This document shows, one piece after another, positions 10,526 to 22,800 of a DNA stretch of 64,000 nucleotides; the first letter of the stretch is position 1; each line of letters begins with the position of its first letter. The DNA is from Acinetobacter lanii (lineage in GTDB: Bacteria; Pseudomonadota; Gammaproteobacteria; Pseudomonadales; Moraxellaceae), in the NCBI RefSeq assembly GCF_011578285.1, contig NZ_CP049916.1, forward strand, positions 2,046,001 to 2,110,000. Reading direction: 5' to 3'. The position numbers and the translations under genes are program-made. Below the pieces are notes generated by a model. It saw nothing but the letters and a program-made list of their open reading frames with translations, made no database searches and was not told the origin of the DNA.

Positions 10526-10535
10526 GGCCCTCATT

Positions 10536-10611
10536 GCGGGAATAGCTCAGTTGGTAGAGCATAACCTTGCCAAGGTTGGGGTCGGGAGTTCGAGTCTCCT
10601 TTCCCGCTCCA
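10536..10611 (+). tRNA. tRNA-Gly (GCC anticodon)
   Basis: The 76-base cloverleaf has acceptor arm GCGGGAA/TTCCCGC, D-loop AGCTCAGTTGGTAGAGC, and anticodon loop TTGCCAA with anticodon GCC at 10569-10571. The T-arm contains GTTCGAGTC, and the 3' end encodes TCCA with CCA in the gene. Confidence 0.98.
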
Positions 10612-10617
10612 GAATAC

Positions 10618-10652
10618 GAAAAAGCCCTCATCTTTCGATGAGGGCTTTTTTT
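10618..10652 (+). terminator. Terminator of tRNA-Gly
   Basis: A perfect 10-base stem AGCCCTCATC (10623-10632) pairs with GATGAGGGCT (10637-10646), with a TTTC loop and a T-run. A degenerate copy of the tRNA tail plus this hairpin occurs at 29295-29340. Confidence 0.9.
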
Positions 10653-10756
10653 ATTGATTTTATTTAAGATTTTCACTCATCAAAAAATCTGATACTTTAA
10701 AAAGTATGCACTCACAGTGTGTCCACAAAATCGGTGGTTATTCAATTATTTGAGTT

Positions 10757-10786
10757 AAAAAAAAGAACCCGCAGGTTCTTTTTTTT
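10757..10786 (-). terminator. Terminator of giant adhesin gene 1
   Basis: GAACC (10765-10769) pairs with GGTTC (10774-10778), extended by flanking A8 and T8 tracts, so the hairpin is symmetric and may be bidirectional. It sits 40 bases beyond the stop codon of the 5125-aa gene. Confidence 0.8.
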
Positions 10787-10825
10787 GCATCTGTTTGGAA
10801 ACAGTTATAGCATTACTCTCAACTA

Positions 10826-13800
10826 TTAATAGAGAATCTGCTGATTTTTTAGTAACTCATCAAGGCTAGTATCCACACCATTCAAGGTTAACAATGCTGT
10901 TGCAGAATAGTTAGTTCCTGCACCATCACGATCTACATATAATGTGGTATTCGTACCATTTGAAACTGCAGATAAAATATTCTTGATGGTTGTATCGTTA
11001 TAAGTTGTCGTATGGTCTTCTAGTAAGCCTCTAATATCAATGAAATCAATATCGGTATTGGTTGAAGTCGACTTCGCAACTGTAAATCCATTCCATGAAT
11101 CGTGACCTGTCCCATTGGTATTCCCACCTGTGGCACTGGCTTTATCCAACAGGTTATAGATCAAGGTGTCATTACCTTTTAAGGAGTTAATCACATCATT
11201 TGAACCTCGACTCACAAATACGTCATCACCTGATGTATAAGTTCCGCTTGAACTGGTCGCATAAGTACGATCTGTTCCTGTTAAGGTCGCTGTTCCAGTA
11301 TCCGCAGTATGCATAATCGTACCCGAAGCTGAAACATTGATTGATAAATTTGCACTCGAGTTCTGTACGCCATCACCCGTGATGGTGTAATTAAACACTT
11401 CTGTTTTACCTAAATCGTGACGATCCAACCCTGTCAATGTATAGGTACCATCGGCTTTCATATTTAGCGTTGCACCAGTTTTTGCTCCAATAATATTAGA
11501 ACCCGCCGTAGTTACAGCAATGGTATCCACAGTAGTAACTTTTGCAGCAAATTTACCGGAATCATTATCAATGACATTACCTGTAATACTTGAATTCACA
11601 ACCAATGAAGAAGATTTAAAATTCTTTTCATAGTTGTAATAACGAGCATCTGTAGACAGGCTATAGAAGTAAACCGTATTACTACCAGTTGCAGTTGGAG
11701 TATTCAGAACAATTCTATAGGCTGTAGCCGCATTGTCAGCATTGTAAATTGCGATATGACCTGGACTTGATGTAGATGGATACGATGACGTATTGTGCGT
11801 TACACCTGTAGAAACAGTTGTCCATGTGCCACCCACATTCTTTTCAACAGTTAAATTAAAATTACCTGAAGGATAATTAGAGTAATAATTCAACTGCATG
11901 ATTGAGTTTGCTGCTACTGTCACATTTGCATAGTTGACATTATTGCCAGTGGTTACAGCACCCGTTGATGCACCAGAGAAATCAATAGAACCATTATCAG
12001 GTAAACTATCAGGGCTAGAAATTTTTCCTTGTGTACTCGAGCTGGTGTTATAAAGCGTTTGCGAATTTTGTACTGTCAAGTTAGTCGCAGTCGTCTTAGT
12101 ATCATTCACTGCTGTCACAACGATTGAAGCATCAGCAGCAGGATTCTCTGGGTTAAACACAAATGCATTTGGTTGATCTTTCGAATGAATTTGAATATTC
12201 AACACATTCGTAGACGTATGACCCCACTGATCTGTAATGGTATAAGTAAATGTATCCGTTTTACCAATATGCTGTTGGCCATAATTATCGCCATCTGTGA
12301 AGCGCGTATAGCTATAGCTACCATTTGAAGAAATCGTCAAGGTTCCATGTTGTCCAGTGATCGACGTTGAGGTACCTGTTAGAGTAACTCCTGCCGTATT
12401 CATTTCTGAAGCTATCTTAGACAATGTCACTGTACCTGAATGAATATCATTCGAGCTAATCACATTACCTGTGGTGGTCACTTGGCCGTAATCGTAGTCT
12501 AGACCACTAAAATCAAAGGTTCCACTAACTGAACTATTGGTAAACCCGAAATCAGCTTTACCATACATCACAAAACGATAAGTACCTTGTCCTAAACTAA
12601 TATCAGACCATGTACCATCAGCATAGTTACCGATACCAAGCGCAAACGATGCTGCTGTACCAAAATTTGCATTATTTTGTATATCAGTCCATGTTCCATC
12701 GGCATTTTGCTTTTGAATCACTAATCCTAAAGTAATAGAGGTAATTGCGTTAAGTGTAAATAACGTGCCGTCAAATACGAGATCAATCTCGGCAATATTA
12801 CCTGGAGCAACTGTAAAGGTCTGTGTTGCAGCAACTGCGTTATTTGCACCACTTAACCAGCCATCATACAAACTTAAACTATCAACCGTGAAATCAGCAA
12901 GATTAGTTGGTTTTTGTACAGGAATGAAATTGGTCTGAAGAGTACCTAAGTCTGCATTTGCCAATAGATCCACTACACGCACATCTTGACTGTCTGTAAC
13001 TTCAGCCACATTACCGGCAGCATCAACTACTCTTGCTGTATAAGTATAGTTCTGTGCAGATAAGGTTGTTGTGTCGACAACAGACCAAGTTGTACCTGTC
13101 GTAATCGCATCTAACCAGTTCACGCCATCATGCGAAACTTGAACGGTTTCGTCAGATTCTAGTGCTCTTGAAATCGTTCCACTCACAGTCAACGTTTTAT
13201 CAATCGTTATAAAGTCATTGGTATTTGTACCAGTGTCTTCACTGATCGCCTTAATATCGACAGTAATGTTTTGTGGTGGCGTAACATCTGTTACTGGTGG
13301 AATGACAATTGCAACCAAACTATTTAAGCGGTCTTGGAAGCCATTAATCACCTCTTGCACCTCTGCTGGTAATGCATCCACTGCTGCTTGCGCATTAGTT
13401 TTCGCTTGTTGTGCATCCGCCAAGTCTTGGGTTAAGACATCAAACTCAGTTTGACTGATTAAGCCATCTGCTTCTGCTGCCGCCAAGGCATCTGCTGCAT
13501 CGCTATACGCTTGTTCTGCTGCCGCAACTGCTGCTTCTGCATCTGCAATCAGGCTATCTGTTGCATCATCAATGCCATTGTTGTCCGCATCGTTGACCGC
13601 TGGGATCACAATATCGGTCAAGGCATCAAGACGTTGCTGGAAGCCATCAATCGCTTCTTGGGCATCTGCTGGTAATGCATCCACTGCTGCTTGCGCATCA
13701 GTTTTCGCTTGTTGTGCATCCGCTAAGTCTTGGGTTAAGGCATCAAATTCAGTTTGACTGATCAAGCCATCTGCTTCTGCCGCTGCCAAGGCATCTGCTG

Positions 13801-16800
13801 CATCGCTATACGCTTGTTCTGCTGCTGCAACTAAGTCTTCAACCAGAGCAACTTGATCTTCAGTCGAATCGTCTACGCCATTGTTATTGGCATCATTTAC
13901 CGCTGGGATCACGATATCGGTCAAGGCATCAAGACGTTGCTGGAAGCCATCAATCGCTTCTTGGGCATCTGCTGGCAATGCATCCACTGCTGCTTGCGCA
14001 TTAGTTTTCGCTTGTTGTGCATCCGCTAAGTCTTGGGTTAAGGCATCAAATTCAGTTTGACTAATCAAGCCATCTGCTTCTGCTGCCGCCAAGGCATCTG
14101 CTGCATCGCTATACGCTTGTTCTGCTGCCGCAACTGCTGCTTCTGCATCTGCAATCAGGCTATCTGTTGCATCATCAATGCCATTGTTGTCCGCATCGTT
14201 GACCGCTGGGATCACAATATCGGTCAAGGCATCAAGACGTTGCTGGAAGCCATCAATCGCTTCTTGGGCATCTGCTGGCAATGCATCCACTGCTGCTTGC
14301 GCATCAGTTTTCGCTTGTTGTGCATCCGCCAAGTCTTGGGTTAAGGCATCAAACTCAGTTTGACTGATTAAGCCATCTGCTTCTGCTGCTGCCAAGGCAT
14401 CTGCTGCATCGCTATACGCTTGTTCTGCTGCCGCAACTGCTGCTTCTGCATCTGCAATCAGGCTATCTGTTGCATCATCAATGCCATTGTTGTCCGCATC
14501 GTTGACCGCTGGGATCACGATATCGGTCAAGGCATCAAGACGTTGCTGGAAGCCATCAATCGCTTCTTGGGCATCTGCTGGCAATGCATCCACTGCTGCT
14601 TGCGCATCAGTTTTCGCTTGTTGTGCATCCGCTAAGTCTTGGGTTAAGGCATCAAATTCAGTTTGACTGATTAAGCCATCTGCTTCTGCTGCCGCCAAGG
14701 CATCTGCTGCATCGCTATACGCTTGTTCTGCTGCTGCAACCGCTGCTTCTGCATCTGCAATCAGGCTATCTGTTGCATCATCAATACCATTGTTATTAGC
14801 ATCGTTTACCGTTGGGATCACGATATCGGTCAAGGCATCTAGACTCTCTTGCAAGCCATCGATCGCATCTTGGACTTCAGCTGGCAATGCATCCACTGCT
14901 GCTTGCGCATTAGTTTTCGCTTGTTGTGCATCCGCTAAGTCTTGGGTTAAGGCATCAAACTCAGTTTGACTGATTAAGCCATCTGCTTCTGCTGCTGCCA
15001 AGGCATCTGCTGCATCGCTATACGCTTGTTCTGCTGCCGCAACTGCTGCTTCTGCATCTGCAATCAGGCTATCTGTTGCATCATCAATGCCATTGTTGTC
15101 CGCATCGTTGACCGCTGGGATCACGATATCGGTCAAGGCATCAAGACGTTGCTGGAAGCCGTCAATCGCTTCTTGGGCATCTGCTGGTAATGCATCCACT
15201 GCTGCTTGCGCATCAGTTTTCGCTTGTTGTGCATCCGCCAAGTCTTGGGTTAAGGCATCAAATTCTGTTTGACTGATTAAGCCATCTGCTTCTGCTGCCG
15301 CCAAGGCATCTGCTGCATCGCTATACGCTTGTTCTGCTGCTGCAACCGCTGCTTCTGCATCTGCAATCAGGCTATCTGTTGCATCATCAATACCATTGTT
15401 GTCCGCATCGTTCACCGCTGGGATCACAATATCGGTCAAGGCATCAAGACGTTGCTGGAAGCCATCAATCGCTTCTTGTGCCCCTGCTGGCAATGCATCC
15501 ACTGCTGCTTGCGCATTAGTTTTCGCTTGTTGTGCATCCGCCAAGTCTTGGGTTAAGGCATCAAATTCAGTTTGACTGATTAAGCCATCTGCTTCTGCTG
15601 CCGCCAAGGCATCTGCTGCATCGCTATACGCTTGTTCTGCTGCTGCAACTGCTGCTTCTGCATCTGCAATCAGGCTATCTGTTGCATCATCAATGCCATT
15701 GTTGTCCGCATCGTTCACCGCTGGGATCACAATATCGGTCAAGGCATCAAGACGTTGCTGGAAGCCGTCAATCGCTTCTTGTGCCTCTGCTGGTAATGCA
15801 TCCACTGCTGCTTGCGCATTAGTTTTCGCTTGTTGTGCATCCGCCAAGTCTTGGGTTAAGACATCAAACTCAGTTTGACTGATTAAGCCATCTGCTTCTG
15901 CTGCCGCCAAGGCATCTGCTGCATCGCTATACGCTTGTTCTGCTGCTGCAACTGCTGCTTCTGCATCTGCAATCAGGCTATCTGTTGCATCATCAATACC
16001 ATTGTTGTCCGCATCGTTCACCGCTGGGATCACGATATCGGTCAAGGCATCTAGACGTTCTTGCAAGCCATCGATCGCATCTTGGACCTCAGCTGGCAAT
16101 GCATCCACTGCTGCTTGCGCATTAGTTTTCGCTTGTTGTGCATCCGCTAAGTCTTGGGTTAAGGCATCAAACTCAGTTTGACTGATTAAGCCATCTGCTT
16201 CTGCTGCTGCCAAGGCATCTGCTGCATCGCTATACGCTTGTTCTGCTGCCGCAACTGCTGCTTCTGCATCTGCAATCAGGCTATCTGTTGCATCATCAAT
16301 GCCATTGTTGTCCGCATCGTTGACCGCTGGGATCACGATATCGGTCAAGGCATCAAGACGTTGCTGGAAGCCGTCAATCGCTTCTTGGGCATCTGCTGGT
16401 AATGCATCCACTGCTGCTTGCGCATCAGTTTTCGCTTGTTGTGCATCCGCCAAGTCTTGGGTTAAGGCATCAAATTCTGTTTGACTGATTAAGCCATCTG
16501 CTTCTGCTGCCGCCAAGGCATCTGCTGCATCGCTATACGCTTGTTCTGCTGCTGCAACCGCTGCTTCTGCATCTGCAATCAGGCTATCTGTTGCATCATC
16601 AATGCCATTGTTGTCCGCATCGTTCACCGCTGGGATCACAATATCGGTCAAGGCATCAAGACGTTGCTGGAAGCCATCAATCGCTTCTTGTGCCTCTGCT
16701 GGCAATGCATCCACTGCTGCTTGCGCATTAGTTTTCGCTTGTTGTGCATCCGCCAAGTCTTGGGTTAAGGCATCAAATTCAGTTTGACTGATTAAGCCAT

Positions 16801-19800
16801 CTGCTTCTGCTGCCGCCAAGGCATCTGCTGCATCGCTATACGCTTGTTCTGCTGCTGCAACTGCTGCTTCTGCATCTGCAATCAGGCTATCTGTTGCATC
16901 ATCAATACCATTGTTGTCCGCATCGTTCACCGCTGGGATCACGATATCGGTCAAGGCATCTAGACGTTCTTGCAAGCCATCGATCGCATCTTGGACCTCA
17001 GCTGGCAATGCATCCACCGCCGCTTGTGCATCAGCTTTGGCTTGTTGTGCATCCTCAAGCGCTTGTTCTAATTCAGCCACTTCACTTGGGTTGATCAGAT
17101 CATCTGACTGTGCATTCGCCAATGCATCTGCTGCATCTTTATATGTTGCTTCAGCTGCTGCAACTGCTGCTTCTGCATCTGCCACTAAGCTGTCTGTGGC
17201 ATCGTCAATACCATTACCATCTTGGTCGTTTACCGCTGGAACAACAAGATCAGTCAAATCATCTAAACGATCTTGCAGACCATCTTTGTTTGTACTGTCT
17301 GGTAGCGCATTCACTGCATCTTGTGCCGCTTGTTCAGCCGCAGTCGCTGCATCCACCGCATCTTGAATCGCTTGTTGTTCTTCAGGGGTGATCAGACCGT
17401 CTGCTTCTGCACCGGCAATCACATCTTCTGCCGCTTGATGCGCGGTTTCAGCTTCAGTTACCAAGGCATCTGCTGCCTCAACCGCATCATCTACACCATT
17501 ACCGTCTTGGTCATTTACATCTGGAACAACAAGATCAGTCAAATCATCTAAACGATCTTGCAGACCATCTTTATCTGTACTGTCTGGTAGCGCATTCACT
17601 GCATCTTGTGCCGCTTGTTCTGCATTATTTGCAACATCCACCGCATCTTGAATTGCTTGTTGTTCTTCAGGGGTGATCAGACCGTCTGCTTCTGCACCAG
17701 CAATCAGATCTTCTGCTGCCTGATGGGCCTGCTCTGCGGCATCTACTAAATCTTCAGCGAGTGTTAATGGGTCTTCCGTTGAATCATCAATACCATTGTT
17801 ATTAGCATCGTTTACCGTTGGGATCACGATATCGGTCAAGGCATCTAGACTCTCTTGCAAGCCATCGATCGCATCTTGGACTTCAGCTGGCAATGCATCC
17901 ACTGCTGCTTGCGCATTAGTTTTCGCTTGTTGTGCATCCGCCAAGTCTTGGGTTAAGGCATCAAATTCAGTTTGACTGATTAAGCCATCTGCTTCTGCTG
18001 CCGCCAAGGCATCTGCTGCATCGCTATACGCTTGTTCTGCTGCAGCAACTGCTGCTTCTGCATCTGCAATCAGGCTATCTGTTGCATCATCAATGCCATT
18101 GTTGTCCGCATCGTTGACCGCTGGGATCACAATATCGGTCAAGGCATCAAGACGTTGCTGGAAGCCATCAATCGCTTCTTGGGCATCTGCTGGCAATGCA
18201 TCCACTGCTGCTTGCGCATCAGTTTTCGCTTGTTGTGCATCCGCCAAGTCTTGGGTTAAGGCATCAAACTCAGTTTGACTGATTAAGCCATCTGCTTCTG
18301 CTGCTGCCAAGGCATCTGCTGCATCGCTATACGCTTGTTCTGCTGCCGCAACTGCTGCTTCTGCATCTGCAATCAGGCTATCTGTTGCATCATCAATGCC
18401 ATTGTTGTCCGCATCGTTGACCGCTGGGATCACGATATCGGTCAAGGCATCAAGACGTTGCTGGAAGCCATCAATCGCTTCTTGGGCATCTGCTGGCAAT
18501 GCATCCACTGCTGCTTGCGCATCAGTTTTCGCTTGTTGTGCATCCGCTAAGTCTTGGGTTAAGGCATCAAATTCAGTTTGACTGATTAAGCCATCTGCTT
18601 CTGCTGCCGCCAAGGCATCTGCTGCATCGCTATACGCTTGTTCTGCTGCTGCAACCGCTGCTTCTGCATCTGCAATCAGGCTATCTGTTGCATCATCAAT
18701 GCCATTGTTGTCCGCATCGTTGACCGCTGGGATCACGATATCGGTCAAGGCATCAAGACGTTGCTGGAAGCCGTCAATCGCTTCTTGGGCATCTGCTGGT
18801 AATGCATCCACTGCTGCTTGCGCATCAGTTTTCGCTTGTTGTGCATCCGCTAAGTCTTGGGTTAAGGCATCAAACTCAGTTTGACTGATTAAGCCATCTG
18901 CTTCTGCTGCTGCCAAGGCATCTGCTGCATCGCTATACGCTTGTTCTGCTGCCGCAACTGCTGCTTCTGCATCTGCAATCAGGCTATCTGTTGCATCATC
19001 AATGCCATTGTTGTCCGCATCGTTGACCGCTGGGATCACGATATCGGTCAAGGCATCAAGACGTTGCTGGAAGCCATCAATCGCTTCTTGTACCTCTGCT
19101 GGCAATGCATCCACTGCTGCTTGCGCATTAGTTTTCGCTTGTTGTGCATCCGCTAAGTCTTGGGTTAAGGCATCAAACTCAGTTTGACTGATTAAGCCAT
19201 CTGCTTCTGCTGCTGCCAAGGCATCTGCTGCATCGCTATACGCTTGTTCTGCTGCCGCAACTGCTGCTTCTGCATCTGCAATCAGGCTATCTGTTGCATC
19301 ATCAATGCCATTGTTGTCCGCATCGTTGACCGCTGGGATCACGATATCGGTCAAGGCATCAAGACGTTGCTGGAAGCCGTCAATCGCTTCTTGGGCATCT
19401 GCTGGTAATGCATCCACTGCTGCTTGCGCATCAGTTTTCGCTTGTTGTGCATCCGCTAAGTCTTGGGTTAAGGCATCAAACTCAGTTTGACTGATTAAGC
19501 CATCTGCTTCTGCTGCTGCCAAGGCATCTGCTGCATCGCTATACGCTTGTTCTGCTGCTGCAACTGCTGCTTCTGCATCTGCAATCAGGCTATCTGTTGC
19601 ATCATCAATACCATTGTTGTCCGCATCGTTCACCGCTGGGATCACGATATCGGTCAAGGCATCTAGACGTTCTTGCAAGCCATCGATCGCATCTTGGACC
19701 TCAGCTGGCAATGCATCCACTGCTGCTTGCGCATTAGTTTTCGCTTGTTGTGCATCCGCTAAGTCTTGGGTTAAGGCATCAAATTCTGTTTGACTGATTA

Positions 19801-22800
19801 AGCCATCTGCTTCTGCTGCCGCCAAGGCATCTGCTGCATCGCTATACGCTTGTTCTGCTGCTGCAACTGCTGCTTCTGCATCTGCAATCAGGCTATCTGT
19901 TGCATCATCAATGCCATTGTTGTCCGCATCGTTGACCGCTGGGATCACGATATCGGTCAAGGCATCAAGACGTTGCTGGAAGCCGTCAATCGCTTCTTGG
20001 GCATCTGCTGGTAATGCATCCACTGCTGCTTGCGCATCAGTTTTCGCTTGTTGTGCATCCGCCAAGTCTTGGGTTAAGGCATCAAATTCTGTTTGACTGA
20101 TTAAGCCATCTGCTTCTGCTGCCGCCAAGGCATCTGCTGCATCGCTATACGCTTGTTCTGCTGCTGCAACCGCTGCTTCTGCATCTGCAATCAGGCTATC
20201 TGTTGCATCATCAATACCATTGTTGTCCGCATCGTTCACCGCTGGGATCACAATATCGGTCAAGGCATCAAGACGTTGCTGGAAGCCATCAATCGCTTCT
20301 TGTACCTCTGCTGGCAATGCATCCACTGCTGCTTGCGCATTAGTTTTCGCTTGTTGTGCATCCGCTAAGTCTTGGGTTAAGGCATCAAACTCAGTTTGAC
20401 TGATTAAGCCATCTGCTTCTGCTGCTGCCAAGGCATCTGCTGCATCGCTATACGCTTGTTCTGCTGCCGCAACTGCTGCTTCTGCATCTGCAATCAGGCT
20501 ATCTGTTGCATCATCAATGCCATTGTTGTCCGCATCGTTGACCGCTGGGATCACGATATCGGTCAAGGCATCAAGACGTTGCTGGAAGCCGTCAATCGCT
20601 TCTTGGGCATCTGCTGGTAATGCATCCACTGCTGCTTGCGCATCAGTTTTCGCTTGTTGTGCATCCGCCAAGTCTTGGGTTAAGGCATCAAATTCTGTTT
20701 GACTGATTAAGCCATCTGCTTCTGCTGCCGCCAAGGCATCTGCTGCATCTTTATATGTTGCTTCAGCTGCTGCAACTGCTGCTTCTGCATCTGCCACTAA
20801 GCTGTCTGTGGCATCGTCAATACCATTACCATCTTGGTCGTTTACCGCTGGAACAACAAGATCAGTCAAATCATCTAAACGATCTTGCAGACCATCTTTG
20901 TTTGTACTGTCTGGTAGCGCATTCACTGCATCTTGTGCCGCTTGTTCAGCCGCAGTCGCTGCATCCACCGCATCTTGAATCGCTTGTTGTTCTTCAGGGG
21001 TGATCAGACCGTCTGCTTCTGCACCGGCAATCACATCTTCTGCCGCTTGATGCGCGGTTTCAGCTTCAGTTACCAAGGCATCTGCTGCCTCAACCGCATC
21101 ATCTACACCATTACCGTCTTGGTCATTTACATCTGGAACAACAAGATCAGTCAAATCATCTAAACGATCTTGCAGACCATCTTTATCTGTACTGTCTGGT
21201 AGCGCATTCACTGCATCTTGTGCCGCTTGTTCTGCATTATTTGCAACATCCACCGCATCTTGAATTGCTTGTTGTTCTTCAGGGGTGATCAGACCGTCTG
21301 CTTCTGCACCAGCAATCAGATCTTCTGCTGCCTGATGGGCCTGCTCTGCGGCATCTACTAAATCTTCAGCGAGTGTTAATGGGTCTTCCGTTGAATCATC
21401 AATACCATTGTTATTAGCATCGTTTACCGTTGGGATCACGATATCGGTCAAGGCATCTAGACTCTCTTGCAAGCCATCGATCGCATCTTGGACTTCAGCT
21501 GGCAATTGATTGACCGCTGTTTGTGCTTCGTCTTTGGCTTGTTGTGCATCCTCAAGCGCTTGTTCTAATTCAGCCACTTCACTTGGGTTGATCAGATCAT
21601 CTGACTGTGCATTCGCCAATGCATCTGCTGCATCGTTATACGCTGCTTCTGCTGCCGCAACTGCTGCTTCTGCATCTGCCACTAAGCTGTCTGTCGCATC
21701 GTCAATACCATTACCATCTTGGTCGTTTACCGCTGGAACAACAAGATCAGTCAAATCATCTAAACGATCTTGCAGACCATCTTTGTTTGTACTGTCTGGT
21801 AGCGCATTCACTGCATCTTGTGCCGCTTGTTCAGCCGCAGTCGCTGCATCCACCGCATCTTGAATCGCTTGTTGTTCTTCAGGGGTGATCAGACCGTCTG
21901 CTTCTGCACCGGCAATCACATCTTCTGCCGCTTGATTCGCTGTTTCAGCTTCAACCACCAAAGCGTTTGCTGCCTCAACCGCATCATCAACCCCATTACC
22001 GTCTTGGTCATTCACGTCTGGAACTTCAAGATCCGTCAAGGCATTAATTCGATCTTCTAGATCCGATTTGTCCTCGCTATCTGCTAAGGCAGTCACTGCA
22101 TCTTGTGCCGCTTGTTCTGCTGAAGTCGCTGCATCCACCGCGTCCTGAATCAATTGTTGTTCTTCAGGCGTGATCAGACCGTCTGCTTGTAATTCAGCAA
22201 TCAGATCTTCTGCCGCTTGATGCGCTGTTTCAGCTTCAACCACCAAGGCATCTGCTGTGCTTGCATCAGTTGCATCATCGATACCGTTGTTATTGGCATC
22301 ATTCACCGCAGGAACTTCAAGATCCGTCAAGGCATCAAGACGATCTTCTAGACCTTCTTTGTCAGTGCTCTGTGGTAATGCAGTCACTGCCTCTTGTGCC
22401 GCTTGTTCAGCTGCCGTCGCTACATCCACCGCGTCCTGAATCAATTGTTGTTCTTCAGGCGTGATCAGACCGTCTGCTTGTAATTCAGTAATCAGATCTT
22501 GTGCCGCTTGATGCGCGGTTTCAGCTTCAGTTACCAAAGCATCTGCTGCCTCAACTGCATCATCAATGCCGTTGTTATTGACATCGTTCACTGCAGGGAC
22601 TTCAAGATCCGTCAAGGCATCAATTCGATCTTGTAGATCCGATTTGTCCTCGCTATCTGCTAAGGCAGTCACTGCATCTTGTGCCGCTTGTTCAGCTGCC
22701 GTCGCTACATCCACCGCGTCCTGAATCAATTGTTGTTCTTCAGGCGTGATCAGACCGTCTGCTTGTAATTCAGTAATCAGATCTTCTGCCGCTTGATGCG

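Noticed and set aside
10488..10676. Minus-strand 62-aa open frame across tRNA-Gly, with GKETRTPDPNLGKVM
   Set aside because: It is the antisense reading of the tRNA gene, a well-known false protein call.
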